DNA of 64,000 nt from Stereum hirsutum FP-91666 SS1 (GCF_000264905.1 NW_006763132.1:2020719-2084718); one strand, 5' to 3'; positions 46,999-59,413 are shown, counted from the stretch's first letter. A program made the numbers and translations. The notes: a model not told the origin generated them from the letters alone.

Positions 46999-49900
46999 GT
47001 TGTGGTGGTTGTGGTTGAGAACAAAGACACTGGGGGAGCGCTGCCTTCGTCAGCAGCAACCTTGCTTGGAGGGGGGCGGGGCTTCTTCACATTTCGGCAC
47101 TGCACACTCCTTATTACTATCCACACGTGTCATTTATTCTAGCAAATATCATAGATTTTCTCTTCTAGTTCAAGCAGCGTAGCAATCCGTACGAAGAAGA
47201 GGCCAGCAGCGAGCAATGCACAGCGAAGGAGACGACGACTGGGATCCGCGGCGACCAATACACGGGAAAAGGTGCACGGGCCATAGTCAACAACCTGCAC
47301 CAAGCTATGTATAATAATGTGAACATGTGGACACGCCATGGATTAGGCATGACAAGGGTATGGTAACATGTACAGCACCAAACCTGCGAGTTCCTGCTAG
47401 GAACGACCGTTGCACCAAGGCGAAAGGAAAAGCCGTTCTAAATGACATCGAACCATGGAAAACCTGGTGACTCCAGCCACATCTCAAAGTCGAAACCATC
47501 GGCCGGCATCTAAACTAGGCGTGTGCTTTTGCCGGATAACGAATCGGTGTCCTTGCTGCTTTGTAGGCCTTGAGGGCATGACGGGCTTGAATTTTGACTG
47601 AACAACTCTTGACGACATCAGCGATGCCCGCGTTCGAGCCAGCGACACTGCAAGGAAGAATCAGCGTGAAGAAAAGGCGGCTCGCGACATACGACTCGAG
47701 TAGCCGGTCCGGACACGGAAATCTCCTCTAGTGAGTCTCTCGCACGGCCTCTTGAGATGAGTGTGCTGGTGCAATGGAAGGTGTAGATGAAGTGAGTAAC
47801 GCAGTGACACCTTTCCACGACTGTTGTGTATGCATTCACATACCTGTTGAGCACAGGGCCAAATGATTTGCTGAATCAATGACCTCTGTCTTGTCAGGGA
47901 GTTTGACGAAGAGCTATTTCTGCAACCTAAACAAGCACTGATTTTGGGTGAAGATGCAGGGAAGAGGTGATGAACACGATTCATGATGGCGATTCTGGAT
48001 GCGGAGATGCTGTAATACAGCGCTTGAGAGGAAGGACAGCAAATCTGAGAGCCCTTCGTGTTGTTTATCTTCACCAGGGTCATGTACTGTGCAGGGCTCG
48101 CGTGACACTATATCACTATATGATCTCAAAATAACTAGGATGACTAGAAGGAGAGGGATGGTACAGTGCTTACATGAGCAGCACGCCTACGAGTGCCATG
48201 TGCAGGCGGCACGAAACTTCACGGAGACACCACAAGAGGAAAGTAATCCAGCGGTGTCAAGGATGTCTTGGATCATTATGCGTGTTTTCTGGGGTTGACA
48301 GACAGATTTAAAACATCAAGCAAGAGCACCGGTAGGGAACGCTGGTAGGCGTTTCGATGAGAGCGTACAGCGTCCTCGGTACCAGTGAACGGTCCTCGAG
48401 CATGCCAGAGTGCAGGAAGGACGGCACACGCAAAACATAGTATGGGCTCAATTGCGGGGATCGTTCCGAAGGCCTCTGTGAGTACACAAGCTTGACACCA
48501 GCAGACGTTGGCAAATGCAGAACTGGACAACAGATGGAGAACCGAGGGAGAATCAGGACGACTCGGAGTGGCGCCAAAGTGGCACGCAGTGAGGATACGT
48601 AAGCTGTTTGTACTTGTTGAAACGGTTGCCCGACGTCATAATTACGGCGGTGCGAAGGACCTTGTAAGCAAGGTAATACACGATCGGAGACTCAGACAAT
48701 GACAAGCGCTGGCGCCAGTTTCTTGGGTCCGACGCCACTGTGGCCATTGCCTGGTCGTGATCTCGATAATTGTGGTCTTTGCTGGTAATTATTTGGTGAA
48801 CATCAGTGTTTGGCTCCGGAATAAGAAGAGGAGAGCACCATAGGCATATACTTCTCGTAGGAAAAAGAGAGATTACAAGCCACCCAACAAGTGAAGTAGA
48901 AGATCGTACCAACCGCGGACATACAGACCGACCTTGAACCGCCACCCTCGTGTTAGTATGATGGACAGTGGTAGAGCAATCGATTGGAGATGTAAATCCG
49001 AGTCCGAATTAGAGGGACATTCAGATGGCTTCGTCGGTTCTCGAAGGTGATATGATGAAGACGAAGGAGTGACGGTAGTCGGGCCACTGGTCTGACCGTC
49101 CAGGCGCGACGTTGAACTTTCGCATCAGCTATGAAAGTTTGACTGTTACAAAATCAATATCAATAGTGACTCCGTGAAATCGTCCGGGGACGGAGGAAGG
49201 GACTATGCTCGACGCGACCTACTTTCTTTCTCGGTTTTTTCACTCCTTATACTCTACCCATTTTCCTACTCTGTGATGTGAATGAAGGATGTAGGCAGTT
49301 ATGTTTAAGGAATCTCTCAGGCTGTTGAATCCTGTTTGACCGTCACTGATGTTGAACGGGTATGGAAACGGAGGAACGTACCGGCCATGAGGGCAAGAAA
49401 CAAGCAAGAAATCAATTTCGAGACGCGACGCGTCGCGCGTCAAAGTCACCTGATCATGTCACACACGTGTTCCTCTTTCCGGTCGAGACTAGAAAAATCG
49501 ACAATTCTTTCTTCTCTTCAACTTTCACCACTACGGGGCATCTCAAGAGCATTTTGTAAAGTATCCGTCGTAAACATCACACCCACTCAACAGTGCCCGT
49601 AATGTATGCGGCTCCTAAGCATCTACTAAGTACTCTAGATTTATTCTGAAGACCCGGACGCACCCCATCATCATGTCTCTCGAAGCTGCGATACTGCCTC
49701 ACCTTCTTCTCCACGAAAACCCACCATACCCGGAACGGGCGCCTCACAGAGCCTGGACTCTTGAAAATGAATTCATCGATGGTTCAGTGTTTGTAGAGCG
49801 GCCTCCATGCTCCTACATACGCATACACTACAGATGAACCTCTTTTCATCCGCCCCTGTACATCCGGCGTAAGTGGGCGAATTTCGCCGAGTCCTGACCG

Positions 49901-50084
49901 TCGTTCACACCGAGGTCATCTACCCAAAGTCCGTCTTCTGCCCTACGCAAGCTCGTCACCATTGAGCGCTCGTTTCCCTGCATACATAAACTCGTCTTCT
50001 GCCTGGTTCTCTTGGAGTGCGGCGTTTTTTCTTCTCCTCATCTACTCAGTATCTGAATCTTAGCCCCAGCGAGCTCGTTTCAGA
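46999..50084. other. Gene-poor 3-kb region
   Basis: No protein is supported. A minus-strand series at 47520-47750 ends in a basic peptide (VKIQARHALKAYKAARTPIR) preceded by plausible acceptors (CTTGCAG, CACTAG), and could be the end of a small gene. A perfect 12-nt palindrome with an MCB-like core lies at 49425-49436. A D-arm-like string at 48968-48978 resembles part of a tRNA but the rest does not fold as one. Confidence 0.4.
49425..49436. promoter_or_regulatory. Palindrome GCGACGCGTCGC (ACGCGT core)
   Basis: A perfect 12-nt palindrome contains ACGCGT, the MCB site bound by MBF-type cell-cycle factors in fungi. It is embedded in the larger GACGCG...CGCGTC context and lies 650 bp upstream of the first GH76 gene. 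Confidence 0.5.
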
Positions 50085-52263
50085 ATGCACATGCTTTCTA
50101 AGGCATCTACCATCCTCGGGGCTACTCTCTTGGCTGCCAGTCTCGCTCTCGCGTCGCCGACCACTGCATCGTCTCCTACACCTGTATACCCTGTGCTTGC
50201 TGATGTCGAGAGTGCGAAGTACACTTACAACATCAACACGACGCTTCCCAGTCTCGAACTCCGTTTAAGACAACGTACTTGTTCGGGGTATGACATAGCA
50301 GCTTTTAGAACGGCTCAGGCTATGCAGGGTTTCTATTACAATGCGACTGGGCATTATGATGGAGGGGAGGCGTGGACTGATGTCGTATGTCTTCTTTAGT
50401 TTTGTTCTGTCACCTTGCCTTTAGGATGGATGCTGATAGTGGAATGTGTAATAGAACGCGGTGGAGGATCTGTTGAATCTCATGCTCTACGATGATAGTA
50501 CCGAGTTTGACGGCATACCAGAGGCGATCTTCACATACTGGGACTCGTATTTTAGGAGTGCTGGGGAGTACGAGGATGTCCAGGTTCGTGGATCATGATT
50601 CGTTTCAGGAGGCTCATATCCAACTGACACTGAATAACTTGATCGTCGCAGTGGGCTACACTCGCATCGTTCAAGCAGTGCGACTACTTGGCAGCTAACG
50701 GTCGCGATACCTCAGAATGCTTGGTACGCTTCTCAGACTTTTTCGGGGTGCTGTTTGGATTCTTCATTGATTTTAGTCGTCCGATCTAGACCCGGGCCTT
50801 GACATACTACAACTTCGCGGTTTATAACTCCGCGTGGGACGCTGTATGTGGTGGAGGTGGTGAGCATCCTTTCGTTCCAATGTTTTCTACCTTTCTTTTC
50901 TCACTTAAGGGCGTAGTGTGGTCCTCCAGTGAAAAGACCTACAAAAATAGTAAGGATTTGCCGTATCTGAACAACGTTCAGACTTACGGTGACGTGAACC
51001 AATAGCGATCACGACCGAACTGTTCCTCTATACGAGTGCGAGCGGGTATGCGCGTACGGGTCAACCTGGTCTGCTCAGTAATGCGAAGTTGGTGAGTTTT
51101 CTTGTACATCCACTGTTAAGAAGCAGAGTCTAGCTTCTTATCTTGCTCTATAGGCTTGGAGCTGGTGTATGTTGCTCGCAATGTTCTTACTGGGTGTTCC
51201 TCTGACGAATTGAGATTCCAGTGAACTCAACTGATCTGAGAAACCCTCAAGGCTTGTACGTTGTCTCCGTCCAATCAGCTACAATCACTATCAATCACTC
51301 GTTACTTCAGGTACAACGACGGGCTCGATACTTCTACGTGCACCAACAACGGCGAAGTCAGCCTTTTCCTTCCAAAGCTCACTATCCCTCACTGAATCCC
51401 CGATCTTCGCATTTGCAGACTGTATGGACTTACAATCAGGTCAGATACACTCCTGTTCGACGCTTGACGACAACCCAGCTCAAACATTGCACTCCCTTGC
51501 AGATGGTCATTGCTGCAGGCCTCGCTTCGCTCTATGATGCCACAGGTGACGAGAGTTACTTGACCGTAGCCCAAGTGTCTATCGATGCAGCTATCCGCAG
51601 CTTGGAGAATCATGGTATTCTCAAAGAGTCATGCGATTCTACGAGGGGAGATACGACGTGTACCAGTGACGAGGTTAGCTCTCGGATTCCGCCCTGATCT
51701 CTGGGATTCGCACACGGGTGAGGGAGTATTGATCTAGATATGCATGGTCCGGCACATTGCAGCAAATGTTCAAGGTACTCAAGATTTCATCCACGAACAG
51801 ACATGTAGACTGTGTTTGATTGAATCTCTCGCATCACCCCATACCTGTTTATTAGGGCATCTTCATGAAACACCTCCAGTACTTCCTAGACATGGTCAAC
51901 GACCCCACCATCACAGAGAAATATGTCCCATTCATCCAATCCCAAGGTTCCGCCGTCGTGCGCTACGCAACTGGTTCGTATTTCTCTAAAACTTATATTG
52001 TGGCGAGTGTGCCATGTACACGAACACTGCGTGGGCTCACCTTCAATTGTTCTGCACGCAGGGCCTGGGTATAGAGTCGGGTCGGTCTGGTATGGTCTTG
52101 AAGTGAACGTTTGGGGGTCGCGGTTCACGCCACAAGCTCAGACGAGTGGGCTTGCGGCTCTGAATGCTGCTGCTAAGGCGGGTCTTTTTTTGTGTCGTTT
52201 CTATCCACTCAGGGTATAAGAACTAACTTTGACTTCGCGCAGTTTGCTGGCGGCGCATGCTGA
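50085..52263 (+). CDS. GH76 endo-alpha-1,6-mannanase-like protein, copy 1 (active-site substitution)
   Basis: This is a secreted GH76 (Dfg5/Dcw1/Aman6-related) cell-wall or mannan enzyme. Fifteen exons: 50085-50384, 50455-50583, 50652-50723, 50790-50859, 50917-50949, 51006-51091, 51154-51166, 51222-51255, 51311-51356, 51419-51439, 51503-51673, 51763-51774, 51856-51973, 52062-52177, 52243-52263. They total 413 residues. A signal peptide is clear (MLSKASTILGATLLAASLALA). Family landmarks are FRTAQAMQGFYYNATGHYDG, CGGGVWSSSEKTYKN, TTELFLYTSASGYARTGQPG, YNDGLDTSTCTNNG and IFMKHLQYFLDMVNDP. At the site where GH76 carries Asp-Asp the sequence is EYEDVQWATLA, so the first Asp is Glu. The last intron would use a GC donor (AAG-GCGGGT) where copy 2 has GTGAGT. 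Exons of 13, 21 and 12 nt are microexons. Confidence 0.82.
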
Positions 52264-53384
52264 ATGGTCTTCGTCCAAGGCGTCAAAGCGGCTCTCAAAC
52301 CGACAGACAAACGACAGACGGCCCTCTTCTTTTCTTGCGAGGGGTCCAAATATTAGATCCAAAGTATTTTAGGGGGATATTTCCCTTATCTATCGGTTGA
52401 ATTATAATGGTAAGTTCGGTATGCGCAGGATGTTGGGCCAGGGACTGTCTAGGATGGAAAAAGCCACTGCAGTCGTCAGAGCTACGTATTCGTCCACCGA
52501 ATTTGCCCCGGCCGACACCGTCGGCCGAACAGTCGTCCATCTCTTTCCTTTTCTTCTGCATCTTTTTCCTCTTCTCTCGCACCGCGTTTCCTGCCCGTCT
52601 GTTGTTACGCCTCTCGCGGGTTGTTGTTGTCCTTGCTGTTCATTGTAAGCCCGGCCGCCTACACTTCTGGCTAGTCTCCGACACGCGTAAACTGCGATGA
52701 GTTGATGAGGCTGGACTGTTTGAAACCCCACGATCCCATCAATTAGAGCTGTGCGGTCTTTTACTTATCGGACGAAATGACAACCTTACAACAATTCAGC
52801 TTATGTTATAGCTCTCACTGATGACCGGTTCACCCGCCGCACTTATTTACGGTTGCGAACTGTATACTGTGTAGACGACTTGCTCCATACGAGGACTACC
52901 TTTCCTCCAACGGATCTCTCATACTTGTGGGCTCTTCTCTTGCAGCTTGTGCTTCTCAGGCCCCGTCCCAAAGTTAGAGTCGTCTGGCCCAAGGTTTGTT
53001 CATATATCATTACGGATCTGATCAGGACCCATGGAGACGAAGATCAGTTGACCGACCTCCATAGCTCTTTTGAGTGTATTTTCAGGTATATTCATGCTTC
53101 GAGGTACGCTCAGGTCACCTAACAAAGTAAATTCCGTGCGCCCAACGGGCAAACTATCCGTCGATCCACGCGATGCTGTTCACCTGCCCTTGAAACGTTC
53201 CTGTAGTCACCTTAGCGGCACGAGCGCCTCTGATGTGAAGCCTCATGTACGATGCTTCGTATGCTATTCTCGATCTCAGTGACAGTTCCGTCATTCACTA
53301 TAAAAATCGGCGCGTACCGGAATCGCACTTGCTCCAGCCTTCTTTGCTCTTTCGTTCCCCCGTCTCTCTGCCATCTACTTCACT
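52264..53384. promoter_or_regulatory. Spacer between GH76 copies
   Basis: This is 1.1 kb with no supported ORF. TATAAAAA at 53299-53306 lies 79-86 nt before the copy 2 start and is a good TATA box candidate. Confidence 0.5.
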
Positions 53385-55476
53385 ATGCTGTCTGTCGCTT
53401 CTCTTGGTGCTCTCATCGCTTTGGTCTCCCCTGCTGTCGCACTTGCGGCACCGAGGGACACCGCACTCGCGTACCCAACTCCGGCGACCATTGAAGGTGC
53501 CAAGTATATCCTGGACATCAATTCGACGTTGACCCACAAGCGTGGATTGGAACAACGGGCGTGTGCGGACTATGATACCGCGGCTGTAGGGACCGGGAAC
53601 GCGCTGCAGAGCTTGTACTACAACTCGGGAGGTGTGTGTCCTGTGTCGTGGTCTTGATGGTTGATGCCCAATGCTCAACGGGAGTTTGGGTTTGATATGA
53701 AGGTTACTATAACGGAGGCTCTGCATGGACCGACGTCGTGAGTTTTCGATATATTACTTGCCCAATTCGAACTAAGGTTAACATTGTTTTGGGCGTTGGT
53801 GATAGAATGGTGTCGAGGATCTGATGAACCAAATGTTGTACGATCGTAGCACAACCTGGGATGCGGTTCCCGAGGCTGTCATCACTCACTACGATGCGAT
53901 GTTCACTGATAGCCCGAGTTACGACGACCTGGGAGTTAGTCCTCTCCTTCAATTCGTTCTAAAGACGAGACTGATCATGACATCATGACTTACATAGTGG
54001 GCAACACTCGCGTCCTGGAAGCAATGCGATTATGTGAGCGCTCATGGCGGTGACACCTCGGAGTGCACGGTACGTTCTCTACTGGCTTTGGCACTTCCGT
54101 TCGGACGTTGTGGGCTAATGAAGAGGTCGTGTAGAATCGCGCATTGAAGTACTACAACCTTGTAGTTGGGGCTTGGGATTCGACTTGTGGCGGTGGAGGT
54201 ACGCGATTCCCCTCAAGCTTAGAAACGGTCCGAGCTGAAAGTCGTGATTAGTGTGGTGGAACGGCAACAAGGACTATAAGAACGGTGTGTCTTCATAGTC
54301 AATTAGTAGTTAAAGAACGATTGCTTACAGCTATTCCACGGTAGCCATTACGAACGAACTCTTCTTGTACACTAGTGCAATCGGTTACATCAGGACTGGG
54401 CAGTCGGCTTTGTTGAGTAACGCACAACTCGTACGTCACCTGCGCTCTGCTTGTTCCCATTTCCTCCTACATTTCAAACTAATATTCTGCTCCTTCTCAG
54501 ACTTGGTCGTGGTGTTAGTTCATTCATCTATGCAACTTTTCTCGAACAGTGCTCACATACGCCTTGCACGTTTCATAGTGAACTCAACGAACATGCGTAA
54601 CTCGGAGGGCTTGTAAGTTTATACTCATCATTCTTTCGATTAGAGGCTGATGTAGTTACTCCCATCAGGTACAACGACGGCCTCACTACTTCCACCTGCT
54701 CCAACAACGGCCAGACCACATGGACGTACAACCAGGTCAGTCCTTACACGCTTACACGCAATGCAGGAGAGCTTGTACTGATTAATCCATGCATGACTCC
54801 TACAGATCGTTGTCGCGTCTGGCCTTTCTGCTCTCTACGCAGCCACCGGCGACAGCAGCCTGCTTGATGTTGCCCAGGTCTCCATCGACGCCACCATTGC
54901 CCACATGGAGAGCAACAACATCCTCAAGGAATCGTGCGATGATGCCTCAGGTGCCACCGAGTGCGATGCTGACCAGGTTGGAAACACAGTCTCCTTCCCC
55001 GTGCCTTCATATCAATACTCAAGCCCTTTGTGTAGCAAATCTTCAAGGGCATTTTCATGAAGCACCTCCAATACTTCCTCGACACTGCTAACAACGCGGC
55101 CATCACGAGCAAGTATGCCGGTTTCATCAACGCACAAGCTTCTGGTATCGTGCACTACGCCACTGGTGCCGGCTACACGGTAAGTCTTGCTAGGGATCAC
55201 AAGTTTTCCTCATTAATGACTCCATTTGCTTTTTCAGGTCGGCAGTGTGTGGTACGCCTCCAACGCTGGTGAGAGAACTACTTATTACATCCGGTAATTA
55301 TTTCCTATCATAAAATTAACACTTTCCGGGTGTACAGGTGGCTCTGAGTTCACTCCCAAATCTCAGTCGAGTGGAATGGCTGGGCTTGTTTCTGCCGCGA
55401 AGGTGAGTGTCCCTCAGGCTTTGCTGCATACATGCGCGCTGACACTTCTTCCCCAATTTAGTACGCTAACTGCTAA
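53385..55476 (+). CDS. GH76 endo-alpha-1,6-mannanase-like protein, copy 2
   Basis: This is a secreted GH76 family enzyme acting on alpha-1,6-mannan or GPI-mannan. Fifteen exons run from 53385-53631 to 55462-55476, including a 13-nt microexon at 54501-54513, and total 401 residues in frame. The signal peptide is MLSVASLGALIALVSPAVAL. The catalytic Asp pair is present in PSYDDLGWATLASWKQCDY. Other landmarks are CGGGVWWNGNKDYKNAITNE, YNDGLTTSTCSNNGQTTWTY, DVAQVSIDATIAHMESNN, GIFMKHLQYFLDTANNA, TGAGYTVGSVWYASNAGGSE, and a Ser/Gly-rich end. It aligns along its length with copy 1, so the two are tandem paralogues. The introns differ: copy 1 lacks one in exon 1, adds two in the distal half and has one shifted or missing. 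A second possible 3' terminal exon starts at 55621. Confidence 0.87.
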
Positions 55477-56362
55477 TTAACGAACAAACACATTCTTTTC
55501 GTCTACATTCATTGGACATATGCTTGGGGTTCTGACCTTTATGTCAATCAAACCATACTCCACTCATTGTCATAGTCAATTATTATATTTATTGGACCAT
55601 CGTACATCTCACCCAACAGACGAACGATTCCCAGACGCCCGAAACCCCTACAGAGATCTCTGTGGGAATCGTGATGATAGCTGCACAACGTAAGTATGGG
55701 TCGAGGAGGCCTACATTATGAATGCGACATCGTCAGATTCTCTTCATCGGGCAGCGGAGACCGTAACCCAGCGAACGAATCCTTGACGGATCTTCCGTCG
55801 TCCTGATAGATGCGGCTGCAGATGCAGTCATGAACTAGGTTCAATCAATGCATCCATGCGTTACACAGGGCGTGGGGTCTATTGAATGTTTCGGGAGGAA
55901 GGCACACACGTACCACTGGCAGTCGACTTCCCACTGCGACTTCAGCGTTATGTAGAGTTGGGGGTAGGATTCAGAGCCACGCATAAGCAGAAAGCATCAA
56001 GCAATGCGTCAACCAGATACTTGTTTTTCTTATATACGGTGGAATTCCATGACACGACCCTGTTTCAACACCTGAAGAGAGCAACTGACGCTCAGTGGAA
56101 CATTCGATGACGGAAAGAGTGGATGCACGACGGGTCTGTTGAGTACATTGGAATCAGGCTATGTTTGTGTATGGCTACAGAAAAGGGTGGAAGGGAATGA
56201 CAGGAAGAAAGGTCGGAAGGAAAGAAAGTACCAGAGACGTGATACACGATGCTACGAGAAAGCGAAAATGATGACTTTATACATGCGATGAATGCAGCGC
56301 TACACGAGGTGGGTAAAAACACAGAAAAACAGCAACGGCAACATAGGAAATGAATTGCAAGG
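55477..56362. other. 3' flank of GH76 copy 2
   Basis: The segment has an acceptor (CCCAACAG) at 55613-55620, an open frame, and a GTAAGT donor at 55691, so it may be an alternative last exon of GH76 copy 2. A perfect palindrome CAGAGATCTCTG lies at 55651-55662. Nothing else is supported before the LRR gene. Confidence 0.4.
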
Positions 56363-58544
56363 TCAGACCTCCTGCGAACCATCGTCCTCCTCACTATCGC
56401 CCTGCGAGTACCTTTCTTCTCCATCATCTTCATCGTTCTCTTCATCGCCTTCCAACTCGCCTTCCTCTTGCTCTTCAAGTTCGACCTCCGCCACACAACC
56501 AATTAAGTCCCTCACCCTCAGATCTGCCTCCCTCAACTCCAGGAATTTGTCCAGTTTCCGTCTCAGCTCTGCCTTGGTTCCCTTCACTAAGTATTCGACA
56601 TCGTGGAGCATTAGTCCAATGTGTTCGAAAGCATCTCCGCGGTCATCACTGGAGGTCAAGTTCGATGCACGGATGACGGCGGTGTGTTGGATGAGGTTAC
56701 GTTTCAGAGCTGCGACAGAAATGTCTGAGCAGGCGGTAGGAGAGCTGATGAGGGGTGACGGCGGGTCAATGAGATACATATTCGGAAGGTCTGTAGATGT
56801 GAAACCCGACGATCGGTAAGCAGACCGCGACCGTCAATGCACACGCCTTAGACTTACCGTCCAGATACGCTCTACAGCTTTCAGGTACGCTTAAGCTGAA
56901 GTCGATCGCAACTTCGCTGGTCACGTCGAATCGATCGGAAATAAAGGCAGCGAGCCTGCGCAAACCGACCATCGTTACTCCAGTGTCCTCAAGACAAAGG
57001 ACCCGTAGCTTATCCATGAGCGTTAAAGCCGGGATCGAATCGTTAGTTATCTTTGGGTTGCCGATGATAACGAGGGTAGTGAGAGTTTGGCGAAGGGCCA
57101 CAAGGTGAAAGATGCTGTGGCACATACTGAGTTAGTTATATGACAGAAGAGGGACGGAGAGTGAAGATGACGTACGCCTCGTCACTGATCCCAGTAAATG
57201 ACAAGAAAAGCCTCGAAAGAGCAGGCAGACTGTGAACACAGACTAGATCGTAGTCGTCCAGAGGTGCGTTGTCAAGATACAGCTCGTGTAGTGATGCAAA
57301 TCCGGCAGGAACGCGGAGAACTATATATATAACGCTGTAAGACCGGTCGTCGAGATGACGCTAAGAATATAAGTACGTTGCAGGAGATCACGTCGACCGA
57401 TGTTCAATCCATTTTCATCGGCGAGCGACTGGCTCAGATCGAGTTTCTGGACGTCCAAGTCGGAAAAAAGAGACAAGGTTTGCTTGTCGAAGTGACCTGG
57501 ATAGAAATGATCAGTAGACGATCTAAGTCGGGGGCGATTGAAGCAGGAGTGATATACCATCTATTCCGAGGGCATCAGCCACAGTTTGGACGGTCTGATT
57601 TCCGAGTCGATCCATTTTCGCATTCAGCGTGTAGCCCGGAATCAAAGCCTCAATCTGCGAAACAAGCTGCCCAGGAAGCTCTTCGTACGTCTGATGGTGG
57701 GACCGAGATCCAGCGTCGCGGACGCCTGCCAGGTCGTCAGCGAGGACCAAGAAGTGGAAAACCAGAAGCAGAGCACTAGCGAGAGAGCAGGAGAGTATAT
57801 GGTACGCATATATGCACCTTTTGGAAGCATTTCCCGTGTTTCGTCGTCGTCCTCATGATTTCCCATAGTTACATCAGCTTCCAGATCGGGGGTGTCCTCT
57901 TCATCCTCGGGCCAAAGGTTCAAAACAGACGAGGAGCCGTCGTGCCCCATCTGCCCTAGATGGTGGACTGTGAACTTATCCGCCTTGGTGACCTCAAACG
58001 AGCTTTGGTTGACGCTCAAGTTGGAGGACCGTGCGCATCTGGAGGAGGCTCGAAGGTCGCTAAAAACGGCGGAGGAGTCTACGTGGTCGAAGGAATCGGA
58101 AAGTCTACGTCTCTTGATGCTCTGGAGCTCCGAATCGTCGAGAAAGTCCGAAAAACCGTGCAGAAGAGCAGCATTACGCTTCACAGGAACAGCTGCCGCC
58201 GGGGATGCTTCCGTCGAGTATATGCGTTTGTTTCCGGCCTTGTCGCTGTGAAAGGTGAGGTGCTGACGGTGGGGATGGCTGGAAGAAGAGTCCTGAGATT
58301 CCTGAGACGATAGGAGTTCTTCGCAAAAGGTCGACCGAGGGTGTTTAGAAGGCCAGCCAACGAATGTAGTACTACCTTTTTGTGCCGGGTAGATCAACCT
58401 GGCAAGAAAAGACAGGAGATACTGATCTCGAGAACGAGGAGGATCCGAGAGTACTGAGGCAACATGTGTTAGGTACGCATCGCCGTCGAGAGTCGGAGAG
58501 TAGCACGGATTATTCAGATCGAGCACAGGATAGTCGTACTTCAT
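56363..58544 (-). CDS. LRR/RNI-like protein, function unknown
   Basis: This is a multi-exon gene from the ATG at 58544 (MKYDYPVLDLNNPCYSPTLD). The first about 240 residues are partly disordered and Ser/Asp-rich. At the first well-supported intron (57822-57725, GTGCAT...TGGCAG, inside the frame) the sequence continues RSHHQTYEELPGQLVSQI. Leucine-rich segments follow: DVQKLDLSQSLADENGLNI, VPAGFASLHELYLDNAPLDD, HSLPALSRLFLSFTGISDEA, RQTLTTLVIIGNPKITNDS and MDKLRVLCLEDTGVTMVGL. These are spaced as in ribonuclease-inhibitor-like LRR proteins. The C-terminus has a helical part (LKRNLIQHTAVIRASNL), then an acidic tail. No signal peptide or F-box was recognised. It may be a cytosolic or nuclear adaptor. 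The exact exon list is not fully resolved. Confidence 0.6.
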
Positions 58545-59413
58545 GGCAGCAGACGAAAAGAATGGACAGCTTGAGAATGAGCGGATTGCAGGCCTTTTAG
58601 ATGACAGCTTTGAAGGAGGAGCTCAAGGGAGCATCAGGGTACGATGAATCGTGGGCAGTGCAAAGTTATTTGAGCTTGCGGCAATTCCCGAAACGCCGCC
58701 CTGACGAGAACCGGCGATCGGCGCTCACGCGCACGAGTCGACTTCCCAACGACTTCGTCTTCGTCGTCAAACGTAGGCAAAAATTTACATATGATTCTAT
58801 AGTTGCTGTTGAAAGACTCATACTTGTCCGTCATTCTTGATAGCTTGACTGCGATCTGACGGCCCCAGTCTGTCGTGAAGATGGAAAATATCGATAAATT
58901 TCCAGAGTAAGAAATTGCAACCTCATCCGGAGCTCAAGAGCCATTACTTACTGACTGGGATAAAAAAGGGTCAAACTCTATTGGGATGCAGCAGCGCGAT
59001 CAAGACTCGACGCCTACGATTGTACGACTCTGGAACAACATCCAGACCTTCTGAGGACTTCTCGCCACAAGATGCGCGCTGAGATCGCCTCCCTTCGCGG
59101 CCTCGCAGCGTCATTCGAGTCTCGCTTGAATGACCTTTCGCCCATCCATATGATAGAGTAGCATGGCCTAGGGCCACATTCCTCCAGCGGCGGCACACGT
59201 ACGTTGCGTTGATCCAGCGAAGACGCTTCCCAAGGCCTTTTCTATTCTCAAATAGCTATGTACAGACCTGGCGGCTGCGTCGCAGCGAAGCGGGCAGCCG
59301 CAGCGGTGTGACGCCGTGGGAACTTAAGTAAGCGTCGCGCGCTTGTCACGTTCGGTGAACGCGCGTCGCGCTCTTGCTCTTGTTCTTGTTGAGACGCGTC
59401 CGCATCGTCCACG
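58545..59413. other. Region between LRR gene and Harbinger transposase
   Basis: Minus-strand sequence near 59198 reads CRRWRNVALGHATL, resembling the F-box follow-on motif (V-C-R-x-W-R-x-V-A). It is very short and broken, so I regard it as a possible relic. The end nearest the transposase is GC-rich with a hairpin and repeats of GCGTCGCG. No clear transposon terminus was found. Confidence 0.35.
59271..59301. repeat. Hairpin, GCGGCTGC / GCAGCCGC arms
   Basis: Two perfect 8-bp arms flank a 15-nt loop, about 110 bp before the transposase start codon. It may be part of the transposon subterminal region or a hairpin in the 5' UTR. Confidence 0.7.

Noticed and set aside
48962..49015. tRNA-like string AGTGGTAGAGC followed by GAGTCCGAATT
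   Set aside because: The D-arm and T-loop look right, but no anticodon stem or acceptor stem can be paired and the T loop lacks the usual TTCGA.
52295..52731. Minus-strand ORFs in the GH76 spacer
   Set aside because: Lys/Arg/Gln-rich low-complexity frames without support.
59014..59198. Minus-strand F-box-like phrase CRRWRNVALGHATL
   Set aside because: Only about 15 residues agree, the flanking frames are broken, and the plus-strand reading is equally plausible, so it is mentioned only as a possible relic.
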